Part shown: one piece after another, positions 1-8,906 of the stretch | How the letters are laid out: every line of letters begins with the position of its first letter | Position numbering within the stretch: the stretch's first letter is position 1 | NCBI GenBank assembly: GCA_900769885.1 | Contig: CAAGIG010000023.1 | Location: 1-22,843 of the forward strand | Source of the DNA: Rikenellaceae bacterium | Lineage (GTDB): Bacteria > Bacteroidota > Bacteroidia > Bacteroidales > UBA932 | Reading direction: 5' to 3' | DNA length: 22,843 nt | Notes under the pieces: model-generated | The model's database searches: none | Told to the model about the DNA's origin: nothing | The model's input: the letters and a program-made list of their open reading frames with translations, nothing else | Position numbers and translations under genes: made by a program

Positions 1-33
1 ACTACTATTCTCCCGGTGTAACCATATATATAG

Positions 34-75
34 AAAAAAAGACTGACTTCAAAGTCATATTGACTTTTTAGTCAG
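34..75 (-). terminator. Intrinsic terminator of the fab operon
   Basis: Bases 43-75 form an inverted repeat: CTGACT (43-48) pairs with AGTCAG (70-75) and AAAGTCA (51-57) with TGACTTT (61-67). The loop is three bases (TAT) and there is a small internal mismatch. On the minus strand the stem is followed at once by seven T (complement of 34-40). It begins about 40 bases after the fabG stop codon, so it should end the fabH-fabF-fabZ-fabG transcript. Confidence 0.8.
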
Positions 76-116
76 CCTCATTTTATTTTGCAGTTATTAA
101 AAAAAGAATGGTCGAA

Positions 117-860
117 TTAAATCATACCACCATCACAAACGATGACTTGACCTGTCACATAAGAAGACAAATCAGAAGCAAGGAACAATGCTACATTTGC
201 AATATCCTCAGGTGTACCACCTCTTCTTAGAGGAATTTTCTTGTTCCACTCTTCGCGTACCTCTTCTGAAAGGGCGTTTGTCATTTCAGTGATAATGAAT
301 CCTGGTGCAATGGCATTTGCACGGATTCCGCGAGAACCCATTTCACGAGCGATTGATTTTGCAAGACCAATCATACCTGCTTTTGATGCAGAGTAGTTAC
401 ATTGACCTGCATTACCGTTCACACCTACGATTGAAGAGATGTTGATAATGCTGCCGCCTCTTTGACGAGCCATAATTGGAACAAGAGCGTGAGTGAAGTT
501 GAATGCTGATTTAAGGTTCACATTGATAACCATATCCCATTGTTGTTCGGTCATTCTCATCATAAGACCATCTCTGGTAATACCTGCATTGTTTACCAAG
601 ATGTCAATGCGTCCGAAATCTTTGTGAATTTGTTCCACTGTATCGTGAGCCTGCTGGAAATCAGCTGCATTTGAAGCATAGCCACGACAAGTAACACCTA
701 AAGCAGAGATTTCCTCTACTGTTTTGTTGAAATTCTCGTCAGCATTCAAATCGGTGAATGCGATGTCTGCACCTGCTTGAGCAAGTTTATAAGCAATGGC
801 TTTACCGATACCGCGTGCAGCACCTGTAACCAAAGCTACTTTACCTTTTAATAAATCCAT
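117..860 (-). CDS. fabG: 3-oxoacyl-ACP reductase FabG
   Basis: FabG carries out the NADPH-dependent reduction of 3-oxoacyl-ACP to (3R)-hydroxyacyl-ACP in the cytosolic type II fatty acid elongation cycle. The 247-residue length is normal. It is a classical short-chain dehydrogenase: Rossmann motif TGAARGIG at residues 12-19, NNAG at 90-93, and the active-site tetrad Asn115, Ser143, Tyr156, Lys160 (YSASK). It ends in the usual VTGQ...CDGGM tail. It is the last gene of a fabH-fabF-fabZ-fabG run, 11 bases after fabZ, and a terminator follows. The ATG at 858-860 matches the family N-terminus. Many SDRs look alike, but the fab neighbours and the overall match make FabG the clear call. Confidence 0.95.
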   Translation of the reverse strand: MDLLKGKVALVTGAARGIGKAIAYKLAQAGADIAFTDLNADENFNKTVEEISALGVTCRGYASNAADFQQAHDTVEQIHKDFGRIDILVNNAGITRDGLMMRMTEQQWDMVINVNLKSAFNFTHALVPIMARQRGGSIINISSIVGVNGNAGQCNYSASKAGMIGLAKSIAREMGSRGIRANAIAPGFIITEMTNALSEEVREEWNKKIPLRRGGTPEDIANVALFLASDLSSYVTGQVIVCDGGMI

Positions 861-871
861 TGTATTATTGT

Positions 872-1291
872 TTATTTATTCTCCAAAATTGCAAATGATA
901 GAGTTGCCTCTACACATAGTTTACCATTAACTTTTGCCTGAGCATCGATGAAAAACAACATTGCTCTGTGGCTGGTGATATGGCCTGTAACTTCAATAGT
1001 ATCACCAGGATAAACAGGACGTTTGAATCTGGTTTTGTCAATTCCTGTAAAATAAGGGGTCTTACCTTGAAGATATTCTTTTACCAAAAGAGAACAAGAC
1101 TGGCCCATAATTTCGCAAAGGATAACTCCTGGAACAACAGGGTTGCCGGGATAGTGTCCCTGAAGGAAAAATTCATCTCCGCGAACGTGGTATTTACCTA
1201 CTACAGTTCCATCTTCGTTGAAAATCATCTCATCGACAAGCAACATTGGCTCTCTGTGAGGCAAAAACTGTTTAATTTCTTCTCTATTCAT
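872..1291 (-). CDS. fabZ: 3-hydroxyacyl-ACP dehydratase, FabZ-type
   Basis: This single hot-dog-fold protein of 139 residues is the usual size for FabZ, which dehydrates 3-hydroxyacyl-ACP to trans-2-enoyl-ACP. It shows the family motifs: PHREPMLLVDE near residues 11-21, then GHYPGNPVVPG with catalytic His46, and Glu60 in the following helix (CEIMGQ). It sits between fabF (29-base gap) and fabG (11-base gap) in the same orientation, so the unit encodes the condensation, reduction and dehydration steps. In many Bacteroidota the main FabZ is, as far as I recall, fused to LpxC. A stand-alone copy may therefore be a second, specialised dehydratase; that is inference. FabA is less likely because there is no isomerase-type extension. 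Confidence 0.88.
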   Translation of the reverse strand: MNREEIKQFLPHREPMLLVDEMIFNEDGTVVGKYHVRGDEFFLQGHYPGNPVVPGVILCEIMGQSCSLLVKEYLQGKTPYFTGIDKTRFKRPVYPGDTIEVTGHITSHRAMLFFIDAQAKVNGKLCVEATLSFAILENK

Positions 1292-1320
1292 CTTTATTAG
1301 GTTTTAATATTTATTTTCGA

Positions 1321-2586
1321 TTAGAATTTTCTTAGAGCAACAACTGCATTGTGACCACCGAAACCAAGTGACGATGACAATGCGATAGTAATGTCAGCCT
1401 TACGGGCCTGGTTTGGAGCATAATCCAAATCACACTCAGGGTCAGGTTGTTCATATCCGATAGTAGGAGGAACAACTCCCTCTTTCAATGCCATTGCAGC
1501 CGCTACAATTTCAATACCACCTGCAGCACCGAGAGCGTGTCCTGTCATAGATTTGATTGAACAGATAATTGCCTTTTTAGCATTCTCTTCTCCCAAAGCG
1601 AGTTTAATCGCAGCTGTTTCAGATTTATCATTCAAAGGAGTTCCTGTTCCGTGAGCATTGATATGCAACAAATCATTTTCATTGTAATTTGCCTCTTTCA
1701 ATGCCTGGATGAAAGCACCAGACTGGGTAGTTCCGTCAGGACGTGGTGCTGTGTAGTGATAAGCATCACAAGTATTACCATAACCACAAACCTCTGCAAT
1801 GATAGTTGCACCTCTCTTCACAGCTCTTTCATACTCTTCCAAAACCACAACACCGGCACCCTCAGCAATCACAAAACCCTGTCTTCTTGCATCAAAAGGA
1901 AGAGAAGCCTGCTTTGGATCTTCTGAAGGAGAAAGGGCTTTACTATTTGCAAAACCACCTATTGCCAAAGGATTCACAGCAGCTTCAGCACCACCTGCAA
2001 TAATTGCATCAGCATAACCGTGTTTGATAGCCCTGTAAGCCTCTCCAATAGAGTGAGTACCTGTAGCACAAGCAGTTACCACAGGTAGACAAACACCTTT
2101 TGCATTGTGCGCAATAGCCACATTACCTGCACCGATATTTGCAATCATAGTAGGAATAAACAATGGAGAGATCCACTGAGGACCTTCATTGATCATCTTG
2201 CTGGTTTCATTTACGAAAGAATGCATTCCGCCGATACCTGATCCGATATATACACCCAAGCGTTCAGGGGCAATATGATTAGGATCGTCTGAAGGTTCAT
2301 CTGTCGATTTCAAACCACTTTGAGCCATCGCCTGAGATGCAGCCGCCAAAGCATAAAGACAGAATTTGTCGTGTTTTCTCGCCGCTTTTGCATCAATTCC
2401 ATACTCCTTAGGATTGAAATCTTTTACCTCTCCGGCGATTTTGACGCTAAGATTATCGGTAGGTATTGATTTGATAAAATCGATACCACACACACCATTA
2501 ATTATATTGTTCCAAAATGTTTCAACATTATTTCCAACAGGAGTAACCACACCGGTTCCTGTTATTACAACTCTTCTATTTTCCAT
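1321..2586 (-). CDS. fabF: Beta-ketoacyl-ACP synthase II FabF
   Basis: This elongating condensing enzyme joins malonyl-ACP to acyl-ACP. At 421 residues it has the usual KAS II length. The Cys-His-His triad is complete: Cys173 (TACATGTHS), His312 (NAHGTGTPLND) and His350 (SMTGHALGAAGG). The C-terminal SSSLGFGGHNA loop (from about 404) is typical of KAS I/II. It starts 8 bases after the fabH stop codon and is followed by fabZ. The ATG start gives the standard N-terminus RRVVITGTGVVTPVG. FabB cannot be fully excluded by eye, but length and loop sequences fit FabF better. No acyl carrier protein gene lies beside it, although acpP often does. Confidence 0.93.
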   Translation of the reverse strand: MENRRVVITGTGVVTPVGNNVETFWNNIINGVCGIDFIKSIPTDNLSVKIAGEVKDFNPKEYGIDAKAARKHDKFCLYALAAASQAMAQSGLKSTDEPSDDPNHIAPERLGVYIGSGIGGMHSFVNETSKMINEGPQWISPLFIPTMIANIGAGNVAIAHNAKGVCLPVVTACATGTHSIGEAYRAIKHGYADAIIAGGAEAAVNPLAIGGFANSKALSPSEDPKQASLPFDARRQGFVIAEGAGVVVLEEYERAVKRGATIIAEVCGYGNTCDAYHYTAPRPDGTTQSGAFIQALKEANYNENDLLHINAHGTGTPLNDKSETAAIKLALGEENAKKAIICSIKSMTGHALGAAGGIEIVAAAMALKEGVVPPTIGYEQPDPECDLDYAPNQARKADITIALSSSLGFGGHNAVVALRKF

Positions 2587-2594
2587 AAAATTAA

Positions 2595-3548
2595 TTATTT
2601 AGACCAACGCAATATACAAGCACCGGTAGTAAATCCTGCACCAAATGCACTCATAAGGAGCATATCTCCGTTTCTCAATTTTCCGCCTCTGTTCAATTCA
2701 TCCAACAAAATTGGAATTGTTGCCGAAGATGTATTACCGTATTTGTCTACATTGATTGGGAATTTCGACTTATCCTGTTTAGAGAAATGTCTGATAGCAT
2801 CAATAATTCGGATATTAGCTTGATGCAAAACAAACAAATCAATATCCTCAGCTGACATTCCTGCAATTTTCAACACTTTGTCAATATCATCTATTGATGA
2901 AGAAACTGCAAGTTTGAAAACATCCTGACCAACCATTACAAGGGGACCACCCTTCTCCTCTTTAGTCACAAAAGGGGTTGGCTGCATCAGTCTCCGTTGC
3001 CAAAGTGGATCTACCTTTGAGACAGTATTCAATCTGATTGCCTTCAAATCATCACCTTTGGTAACAACTGCCGCACCGGCACCATCTCCAAAAAGAACAC
3101 ACTGCGAACGGTCCTTCCAATCGACCATTCTACTGGGCTCTTCAGCACAGACAATCAATATATTTCTCAAATCTTTAGTGGCAAGAAATGATTCTGCGAT
3201 ATCCAAGGCATACACAAAACCTGAACAAGCACAATTAATATCAAAACAAGGACACTTCATCCCAAGCATACCTTGAATTACACAACTCAATGAAGGGGTA
3301 TCGTACTCATTTGAGACATTCGAAACTATCAAGAAATCTATCTCTTCGGGAGTGACTCCGGCATTTTCCATCGCATTTTTAGCAGCTTCGACAGCCAGAT
3401 CCTCAAGTTTTTCATTTGATATCAGTCTCCTCTCCTTAATACCTGTTCTCGAAACAATCCATTCGTCACTGGTCTCAAGGAAATTCTCCAACATTTTATT
3501 GGTCACCACCAATGACGGGTGGGCACTTCCTGTTCCAATAATTTTCAT
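2595..3548 (-). CDS. fabH: Beta-ketoacyl-ACP synthase III FabH
   Basis: FabH starts fatty acid synthesis by condensing an acyl-CoA primer with malonyl-ACP. The 317 residues carry the Cys-His-Asn triad: Cys108 (CACSGF), His242 (LHQANIRI) and Asn272 (YGNTSSA). Further family motifs are SDEWIVSRTGIKERR near 27-41 and LFGDGAGAAV near 152-161. It is the first gene of the fab unit. The upstream gap of 255 bases contains the hut terminator, and I found no clear TAnnTTTG-type promoter there; the nearest is an imperfect CAAATATTTA at 3609-3618. Bacteroidota use FabH to admit branched and straight primers, so this unit may help set the iso/anteiso pattern; that is inference. Confidence 0.93.
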   Translation of the reverse strand: MKIIGTGSAHPSLVVTNKMLENFLETSDEWIVSRTGIKERRLISNEKLEDLAVEAAKNAMENAGVTPEEIDFLIVSNVSNEYDTPSLSCVIQGMLGMKCPCFDINCACSGFVYALDIAESFLATKDLRNILIVCAEEPSRMVDWKDRSQCVLFGDGAGAAVVTKGDDLKAIRLNTVSKVDPLWQRRLMQPTPFVTKEEKGGPLVMVGQDVFKLAVSSSIDDIDKVLKIAGMSAEDIDLFVLHQANIRIIDAIRHFSKQDKSKFPINVDKYGNTSSATIPILLDELNRGGKLRNGDMLLMSAFGAGFTTGACILRWSK

Positions 3549-3735
3549 CTTTTAACTTTAAATTTTCGTAAAATAAGTTTCTAAAATATCTACTTTCAGA
3601 CAAAAAAGCAAATATTTAACATATAAAAGGCAAGAAAAGGACTCGTATAAAATTCTAAAATAAGTATTACCGATACAGGAAATCAGAAATACCCAAATCC
3701 AAACACTTGACATTCAACATTATAAGAACAACAAG

Positions 3736-3780
3736 AAAAAACCCACCTCACCTTTTTGAACAAGGCGAGATAGGTTTTTT
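3736..3780 (-). terminator. Intrinsic terminator of the hut operon
   Basis: Two 19-base arms (3736-3754 and 3762-3780) enclose a 7-base loop. As plus-strand DNA three positions mismatch, but in minus-strand RNA all three become G-U wobble pairs, giving a continuous 19-pair stem that ends in a run of six U. This shows the hairpin works on the minus strand. It begins 24 bases after the ftcD stop codon. Confidence 0.85.
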
Positions 3781-3803
3781 AAATTTGTCCCTTAAATCGG
3801 GAT

Positions 3804-5504
3804 TTATCCTATTTTTTCGTTAACTTTTGCAATAATTTCCTGCTCAAGAGCAACTGCTTTTTCTGCAATAATTGTAGCTTCCTGAATCAATTTTTCTGCA
3901 AGTTCACGATCTTTAAGACCTGCCGCATTGATCTTAACATTCAAGAATGCACCCAACACAGCACTTCTTGCAGCAAGAGCACCTACACCTGCGTCAGAAA
4001 CTGAATTGGGATTACCTTCAACAGCCATTGCATCTACAAGTTCAAAAGTCTTGAATGCAGCTTTCATTGTACGAAGAGGAACTTCAGTTGCATAAAGAGT
4101 TGCTGCCTGAATAGCTGCAGTGCGAGCTTTCTTCTCTTCATCTGTTTTCTTGGGAAGAGAGAATGAATCCATAATTTTGTTGAAAGCAGCAGTATCCTCA
4201 TCTACCAAGTGAAGTAGTTCATACATAAGGTTTTGACCTTTTTCTGCCCAAGCTGAGAATTCAGGACATCTGCCGTCCCAGCCTTGCTTGTGAGATGAAA
4301 GGTTTGCAACCATTGCACCCAAAGCTGCTGCCAAAGCACCCATATATGCAGAGATAGAACCACCGCCAGGAGCAGGAGACTCTCTTGAAGTCTCTTCTGC
4401 AAAACCTTTGCAAGTCAAATCGATAAGTTTGGCAGACTTGTCCATATCTTCCAAAATGTATTCGATAACCTTTTCACGAGGATTGAATGGTTTGAGGTCA
4501 TCCAAGCCCATTGATTTAACTGCGATATTGATAATATCTCCTTCAGGAATACCGGCAGAACGGTTTTGTTTTGCCAAATAATGTTTACCTGCGTCAATCA
4601 ACACTCTCTTAGGGATTAGACCCACAATTTCAGAACCGGTAACTCTGATTCCGCGAGCAAATGCTTTTTGGTTTACCTCATCGAAAGCAACGTGTACAGG
4701 GGTTTCATTGATATTAGTAACGTTCATTGAAACTTGAGCAATACCATATTCTTCGATAAACCAACCGATAGCTTTACATCCTTTCAATGTACCCGGAATC
4801 CATACGATATTTCCATTCTCATCTTTTACAACAGGACCTGTGATAGGGTCTCCTTCTCTTTTCTTACGACCTTTCTCACGAACGTCGAATGCCACAGAAT
4901 TGGCTCTTCTGGTAGAAGTTGTATTAAGGTTGTAGTTGATTGCCACCAAGAAATCACGGGCACCAACTGCAGTTGCACCTGTTCCAGCCACGAAGTCATT
5001 GAATTCACAAGGTCCGAAGTCAGGTTTCACACCATCTTCATTGAATCTTTTGCGAAGAGCCTCATACTCACCTTGACGACACACTGCCAAATTCTTTCTT
5101 TCAGGAGTGAAAGCTGCACTTTCATAGCAGAATACAGGAATCTGAAGTTCTTCACCGATTCTTTTTGCTAGGGTGCGTGCATATTCAACACACTCTTCCA
5201 TTGTAACACCTGAAATAGGAATTAGAGGACAAACGTCAGTTGCACCCATACGAGGATGTTCTCCGTGATGACCTCTCATATCAATCAATTCTGAAGCTTT
5301 CTTGACAGCACGGAAAGCAGCTTCAATAACTTGCTCAGGTTCACCTACAAAGGTCACTACTGTACGATTTGTAGCAGCACCCGGATCGACGTCAAGAAGT
5401 TTTACTCCGTCAACACTCTCTGCAGCATCAGTAATTTGTTTGATGATGCTCATATCGCGTCCTTCACTGAAATTGGGAACGCATTCAATTAATTTTCTAC
5501 TCAT
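3804..5504 (-). CDS. ftcD: Bifunctional glutamate formimidoyltransferase / formimidoyl-THF cyclodeaminase
   Basis: This enzyme performs the last steps of histidine breakdown. It moves the formimino group from N-formimino-L-glutamate to tetrahydrofolate, releasing glutamate, and then converts formimino-THF to 5,10-methenyl-THF plus ammonia. The 566 residues fuse both activities, as in vertebrate FTCD. Residues 1 to about 330 are the formiminotransferase part, with GHHGEHPRMGATD at 78-90 and the likely catalytic His83. Residues about 355-566 are the cyclodeaminase part, with the PGGGS folate-binding loop at 379-383, DEDTAAFN near 435-442, and NSVSDAGVGA near 500-509. It starts one base after the MBL hydrolase gene ends and is the last gene of the hut unit. 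Many bacteria carry the two activities as separate FtcD and FchA proteins. Confidence 0.95.
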   Translation of the reverse strand: MSRKLIECVPNFSEGRDMSIIKQITDAAESVDGVKLLDVDPGAATNRTVVTFVGEPEQVIEAAFRAVKKASELIDMRGHHGEHPRMGATDVCPLIPISGVTMEECVEYARTLAKRIGEELQIPVFCYESAAFTPERKNLAVCRQGEYEALRKRFNEDGVKPDFGPCEFNDFVAGTGATAVGARDFLVAINYNLNTTSTRRANSVAFDVREKGRKKREGDPITGPVVKDENGNIVWIPGTLKGCKAIGWFIEEYGIAQVSMNVTNINETPVHVAFDEVNQKAFARGIRVTGSEIVGLIPKRVLIDAGKHYLAKQNRSAGIPEGDIINIAVKSMGLDDLKPFNPREKVIEYILEDMDKSAKLIDLTCKGFAEETSRESPAPGGGSISAYMGALAAALGAMVANLSSHKQGWDGRCPEFSAWAEKGQNLMYELLHLVDEDTAAFNKIMDSFSLPKKTDEEKKARTAAIQAATLYATEVPLRTMKAAFKTFELVDAMAVEGNPNSVSDAGVGALAARSAVLGAFLNVKINAAGLKDRELAEKLIQEATIIAEKAVALEQEIIAKVNEKIG

Positions 5505-5505
5505 T

Positions 5506-6168
5506 TTATTTTTTATTAACTATTATTTTAATATCCGAATCTATATTGTCGCGAAGTTTCTGCTCATCCAATTCAAAATAGTGGATTGGATACAAATACT
5601 CAGGTCTGAGACGGTTTGCAAGAGCGATAAACTCCTCATCAGTCATTGTATAAGGAAGATTCTTTGGAAGAAATGCAATATCAATATCCTTCAGTTCATC
5701 CATCTCCGAAACAGGTTCGGTATCTCCCGCAATATACACCTTAAATCCATTGAAATCAAGGATATATCCATTACCAACACCCTTAGGATGGAAATGATTG
5801 CCTTCCTCATTTCTGCGATTTATATTATAAGAAGGTACTGCCAAAATATTTATCCCCTCGTATGTGAAAGAATCATAATTGTTCAAAACAGTATATCTGC
5901 TGTCAACTTCAGGAACATCCGAAGCAACCACCAACCTGGTATTCTCTGTAAGAATCTCATTCAGAGCCTTCACATCATAATGGTCGTAGTGGTTATGTGT
6001 TACCAGAACCAAATCGGCAGCAGGGAAACCGACATAATCTACAACCTCACTATATGGGTCGGAATATATGTTCTTTCCATTCCATTCAATATGCAATGAA
6101 GCGTGTCCAAAAACCCTGACTTTAATCTCACCTAATGGTGTTTTGTAACTATCCATATATTTCTCCAT
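5506..6168 (-). CDS. Metallo-beta-lactamase-fold hydrolase inside the hut operon
   Basis: This cytosolic metal-dependent hydrolase has 220 residues and the UPF0173/UlaG-like layout. Residues 57-65 (THNHYDHYD) hold the HxHxDH metal motif with His58, His60, Asp62 and His63; GDT at 148-150 gives a bridging Asp149; PIHYF holds His196. The N-terminal GHASLHIEWNGKNIYSDPY is the usual substrate-side beta hairpin. The gene overlaps the end of hutI by 20 bases and ends one base before ftcD, so it is cotranslated with histidine-catabolism genes. Substrate unknown; action on a lactone or ring intermediate or by-product of the pathway is only inference. A second ATG at residue 5 (6156) has GGAG seven bases upstream and may be the real start. 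Confidence 0.82.
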   Translation of the reverse strand: MEKYMDSYKTPLGEIKVRVFGHASLHIEWNGKNIYSDPYSEVVDYVGFPAADLVLVTHNHYDHYDVKALNEILTENTRLVVASDVPEVDSRYTVLNNYDSFTYEGINILAVPSYNINRRNEEGNHFHPKGVGNGYILDFNGFKVYIAGDTEPVSEMDELKDIDIAFLPKNLPYTMTDEEFIALANRLRPEYLYPIHYFELDEQKLRDNIDSDIKIIVNKK

Positions 6169-7408
6169 TTAAAATAATTGTATCAATCAATGATGAAGTG
6201 AACGAGTATGGCAAGAACTCATACGAAGGAATCTCCTTGGTAATAAACAAGTTTGCCCTCTTACCCACTGTTATTGAACCAAACTGCTCTCCAAGACCCA
6301 TCGCAAAAGCACCATTTATCGTCACCGCATTAATAGCCTCCTCTGGAGTCATCTTCATCTTCAAAAGAGCCAAAGCCATCATATACTTCATATCTCCTGA
6401 AGGACAAGAGCCCGGATTATAATTTGAAGCAATAGCAACTTTCACCCCTTTGGAAATCATAGCCCTGGCATTGGGATAATCCATATTCAAAAAGAAGGTT
6501 GCACCAGGAAGAAGTGTTGCAATGGTATTGCTCGATGCAAGAACATCATACTCCTGCTCACCTGTAAATTCCAGATGATCAACAGAAATAGCATCATACT
6601 TAACACCCACCTGCACTCCACCTGAAAAACTCATCTGATTTGCGTGAACGGTAGGACGCAATCCATATTTTATACCTTGTTCAAAAATCCTTTCGGCATC
6701 CTCAACACTGAAAAATCCCTCCTCGCAGAAAATATCGACAAATTCTGCCAAACCCTCAGCCGCCACAGCTGGAATCATCTCATTTACAATTTCATCGACA
6801 TATCCACTGCGGTTATCTTTATATCTTGCAGGGACAGCGTGAGCTCCCAAAAGGGTTGTTTTGACTGTCAAAGGGGTATTCTCAGCCACCCTTTTTGCCA
6901 CTCTGAGCATCTTCATCTCATCCTCAACACTCAGACCATAACCACTCTTGATCTCCACTGCACCTGTTCCCATTGAAATAATCTCCTTGGCCCTTACTAA
7001 AGTTTGTTCCAAAAGAGAATCTTCAGAAGTATTGTGCAAAAGAGCTACAGAATTCAAAATTCCACCACCCCTGCGGGCAATCTCCTGATAAGAAAGGCCT
7101 CTGAGTTTATCTGAAAATTCCATCTCACGACTTCCTGCATAGACCAAATGGGTATGGGAGTCACAATAAGAGGGGAACACCATCCTGCCTGTAGCATCAA
7201 TTACTTTATCGACACTTTGTTCAATTGCAGCCAACTGTCCTTCCTCTATCTCAGCCATCTCACCGAAATCGATAATTGAATCGCCATCAGTAATCAGATA
7301 AGCATCCTCAATACAAGGCAATACCCCCAACTGCTCACCGCTAAGGGCAGAAGGGGTATTTTCTCTTACGTTAATGAGTTTCTTTATATTCTTTATAAAA
7401 ATTCTCAT
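6149..7408 (-). CDS. hutI: Imidazolonepropionase HutI
   Basis: HutI hydrolyses 4-imidazolone-5-propionate to N-formimino-L-glutamate. It belongs to the amidohydrolase superfamily. I use the ATG at 7406-7408 (419 residues); an in-frame TTG two codons upstream at 7414 is also possible. Visible features are the HxH metal pair His85/His87 (CDSHTHLVYAG), SGYG near 155-158, His255 (VHANQMSFSGG), His278 (SVDHLEFTG) and the NPGSCPSG loop near 331-338. Residue 329, just before YNPGS, is Asn (codon AAT) where other HutI proteins, as I recall, have the Asp metal ligand. It follows hutH by 10 bases and overlaps the MBL gene by 20. The identity is clear; the effect of Asn329 is not. Confidence 0.93.
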   Translation of the reverse strand: MRIFIKNIKKLINVRENTPSALSGEQLGVLPCIEDAYLITDGDSIIDFGEMAEIEEGQLAAIEQSVDKVIDATGRMVFPSYCDSHTHLVYAGSREMEFSDKLRGLSYQEIARRGGGILNSVALLHNTSEDSLLEQTLVRAKEIISMGTGAVEIKSGYGLSVEDEMKMLRVAKRVAENTPLTVKTTLLGAHAVPARYKDNRSGYVDEIVNEMIPAVAAEGLAEFVDIFCEEGFFSVEDAERIFEQGIKYGLRPTVHANQMSFSGGVQVGVKYDAISVDHLEFTGEQEYDVLASSNTIATLLPGATFFLNMDYPNARAMISKGVKVAIASNYNPGSCPSGDMKYMMALALLKMKMTPEEAINAVTINGAFAMGLGEQFGSITVGKRANLFITKEIPSYEFLPYSFTSSLIDTIILNGEIYG

Positions 7409-7418
7409 TTTCAATATA

Positions 7419-8906
7419 TTAGATATTATAATTTACAATGAAATCCTTAGATGCAGCCATATGAGTATACATCACCTGGTCTTCTGCAATAAAAGGGACT
7501 ACACGACGATACTCTGCATAGAACTCTTCCAAAACTGCTGAGCTCTTCAAAGGACGACGGAACTCAAAAGCCTGAGCACCATTCATAATTTCAATACCAA
7601 GAATCTTCTCAACATTCTCAACAACTCTCACACATTTTGTAGCAGCATTTGCACCCATACTTACGTGGTCCTCCTGACCTTGAGATGAGTCAATTGTATC
7701 GACAACACAAGGGGTACAAAGTTGTTTGTTCTGGCTTACAATAGATGCCTGAGCATATTGAGGAATCATAAATCCTGAGTTGAGACCTGAGTGAGCAACA
7801 AGGAATGAAGGGAGACCTCTCTTTCCTGAAATCAATTGATAAGTTCTTCTTTCTGAGATAGAACCAAGTTCAGCCAATGCCAATGCCAAGAAATCCAGGG
7901 TAATAGATAGAGGTTGACCGTGGAAGTTACCTGCTGACACCACCAAATCCTCATCAGGAAGGATTGTTGGATTGTCAGTTGCACTGTTCACCTCTGTCAT
8001 AAATACACTCTCCACGTATGCAATAGCATCCTTTGAAGCACCGTGAACCTGAGGAACGCAACGGAATGAATAAGGGTCCTGAACATCCTTATCTGTTCTC
8101 TCGATCATCTCGCTACCTTCCAAATATGAACGCATCACGCGAGCAGTCTCAATCTGTCCGTTATGAGGACGGACTGCGTGAACACCGTGTGTAAAAGGCT
8201 CTTTACGACCATTGAAAGCCTCCAGAGACAATGCAGCAACTTTATCAGCCATTGCTGAAATTCTCTTAGCTCTGTACAAAGACCAGATAGCGTGAGCCAA
8301 CATAAATTGGGTACCATTCAATAGAGCCAACCCCTCTTTTGAAGCAAGTGTCAACGGTTCCCAACCAAATTTCTTATTAATTTCCTCTGCAGGATAACGT
8401 TCACCTTTATAATAAACTTCGCCAAGACCGATCAAAGGCAAACACATATTTGCCAATGGAGCCAAATCACCTGAAGCTCCCAACGAACCTTGTTGATAAA
8501 CTACAGGATAAACACCTTCATTATAAAAATCGACAAGTCTTTGAACAGTCTCAAGACGCACTCCTGAATATCCGTATGCCAAAGATTTAACTTTAAGAGC
8601 AATCATCAGTCTCACAATCTCCTCTCTCACCTCTTCGCCCATACCGCAAGCGTGGGACATTACAAGGTTCTTCTGAAGTTGTGAAAGATTCTCCTTATCG
8701 ACAGATACATTACACAAAGAACCGAATCCGGTGGTAACACCATAGATTGGAACTTTCTGATTTTCCATACGTTTGTCGAGATATTCCCTACATTTTACGA
8801 TTCTTTTTTTAGATTCTTCACCTAAAACCAATTTTGATTCAGGGTTGAACAATACAGCCACATCCTCGAATGAGTGCTGAAGTACGTCGATATTAAACTG
8901 TAACAT
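7419..8906 (-). CDS. hutH: Histidine ammonia-lyase HutH
   Basis: HutH deaminates L-histidine to trans-urocanate, the first step of the Hut pathway. It has 495 residues, a normal length. The Ala-Ser-Gly triplet that cyclises into the MIO cofactor is at 144-146 (GSLGASGDLAPLA). Also visible are the active-site tyrosine loop YGVTTGFG at 55-62, NGTQ at 197-200 and QDPYSFRCVPQ from 276. It is the first gene of the hut unit. The 56 bases before it hold a large dyad around a TAnnTTTG-type -7 box, which suggests regulated transcription. No urocanase (HutU), the next enzyme in the route, is encoded in the window. Confidence 0.97.
   Translation of the reverse strand: MLQFNIDVLQHSFEDVAVLFNPESKLVLGEESKKRIVKCREYLDKRMENQKVPIYGVTTGFGSLCNVSVDKENLSQLQKNLVMSHACGMGEEVREEIVRLMIALKVKSLAYGYSGVRLETVQRLVDFYNEGVYPVVYQQGSLGASGDLAPLANMCLPLIGLGEVYYKGERYPAEEINKKFGWEPLTLASKEGLALLNGTQFMLAHAIWSLYRAKRISAMADKVAALSLEAFNGRKEPFTHGVHAVRPHNGQIETARVMRSYLEGSEMIERTDKDVQDPYSFRCVPQVHGASKDAIAYVESVFMTEVNSATDNPTILPDEDLVVSAGNFHGQPLSITLDFLALALAELGSISERRTYQLISGKRGLPSFLVAHSGLNSGFMIPQYAQASIVSQNKQLCTPCVVDTIDSSQGQEDHVSMGANAATKCVRVVENVEKILGIEIMNGAQAFEFRRPLKSSAVLEEFYAEYRRVVPFIAEDQVMYTHMAASKDFIVNYNI

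Noticed and set aside
5302..6099. 265-codon plus-strand open frame across ftcD and the MBL gene
   Set aside because: It crosses the start of ftcD and most of the MBL gene in antisense, and has no domain. Both minus-strand genes have intact catalytic motifs.
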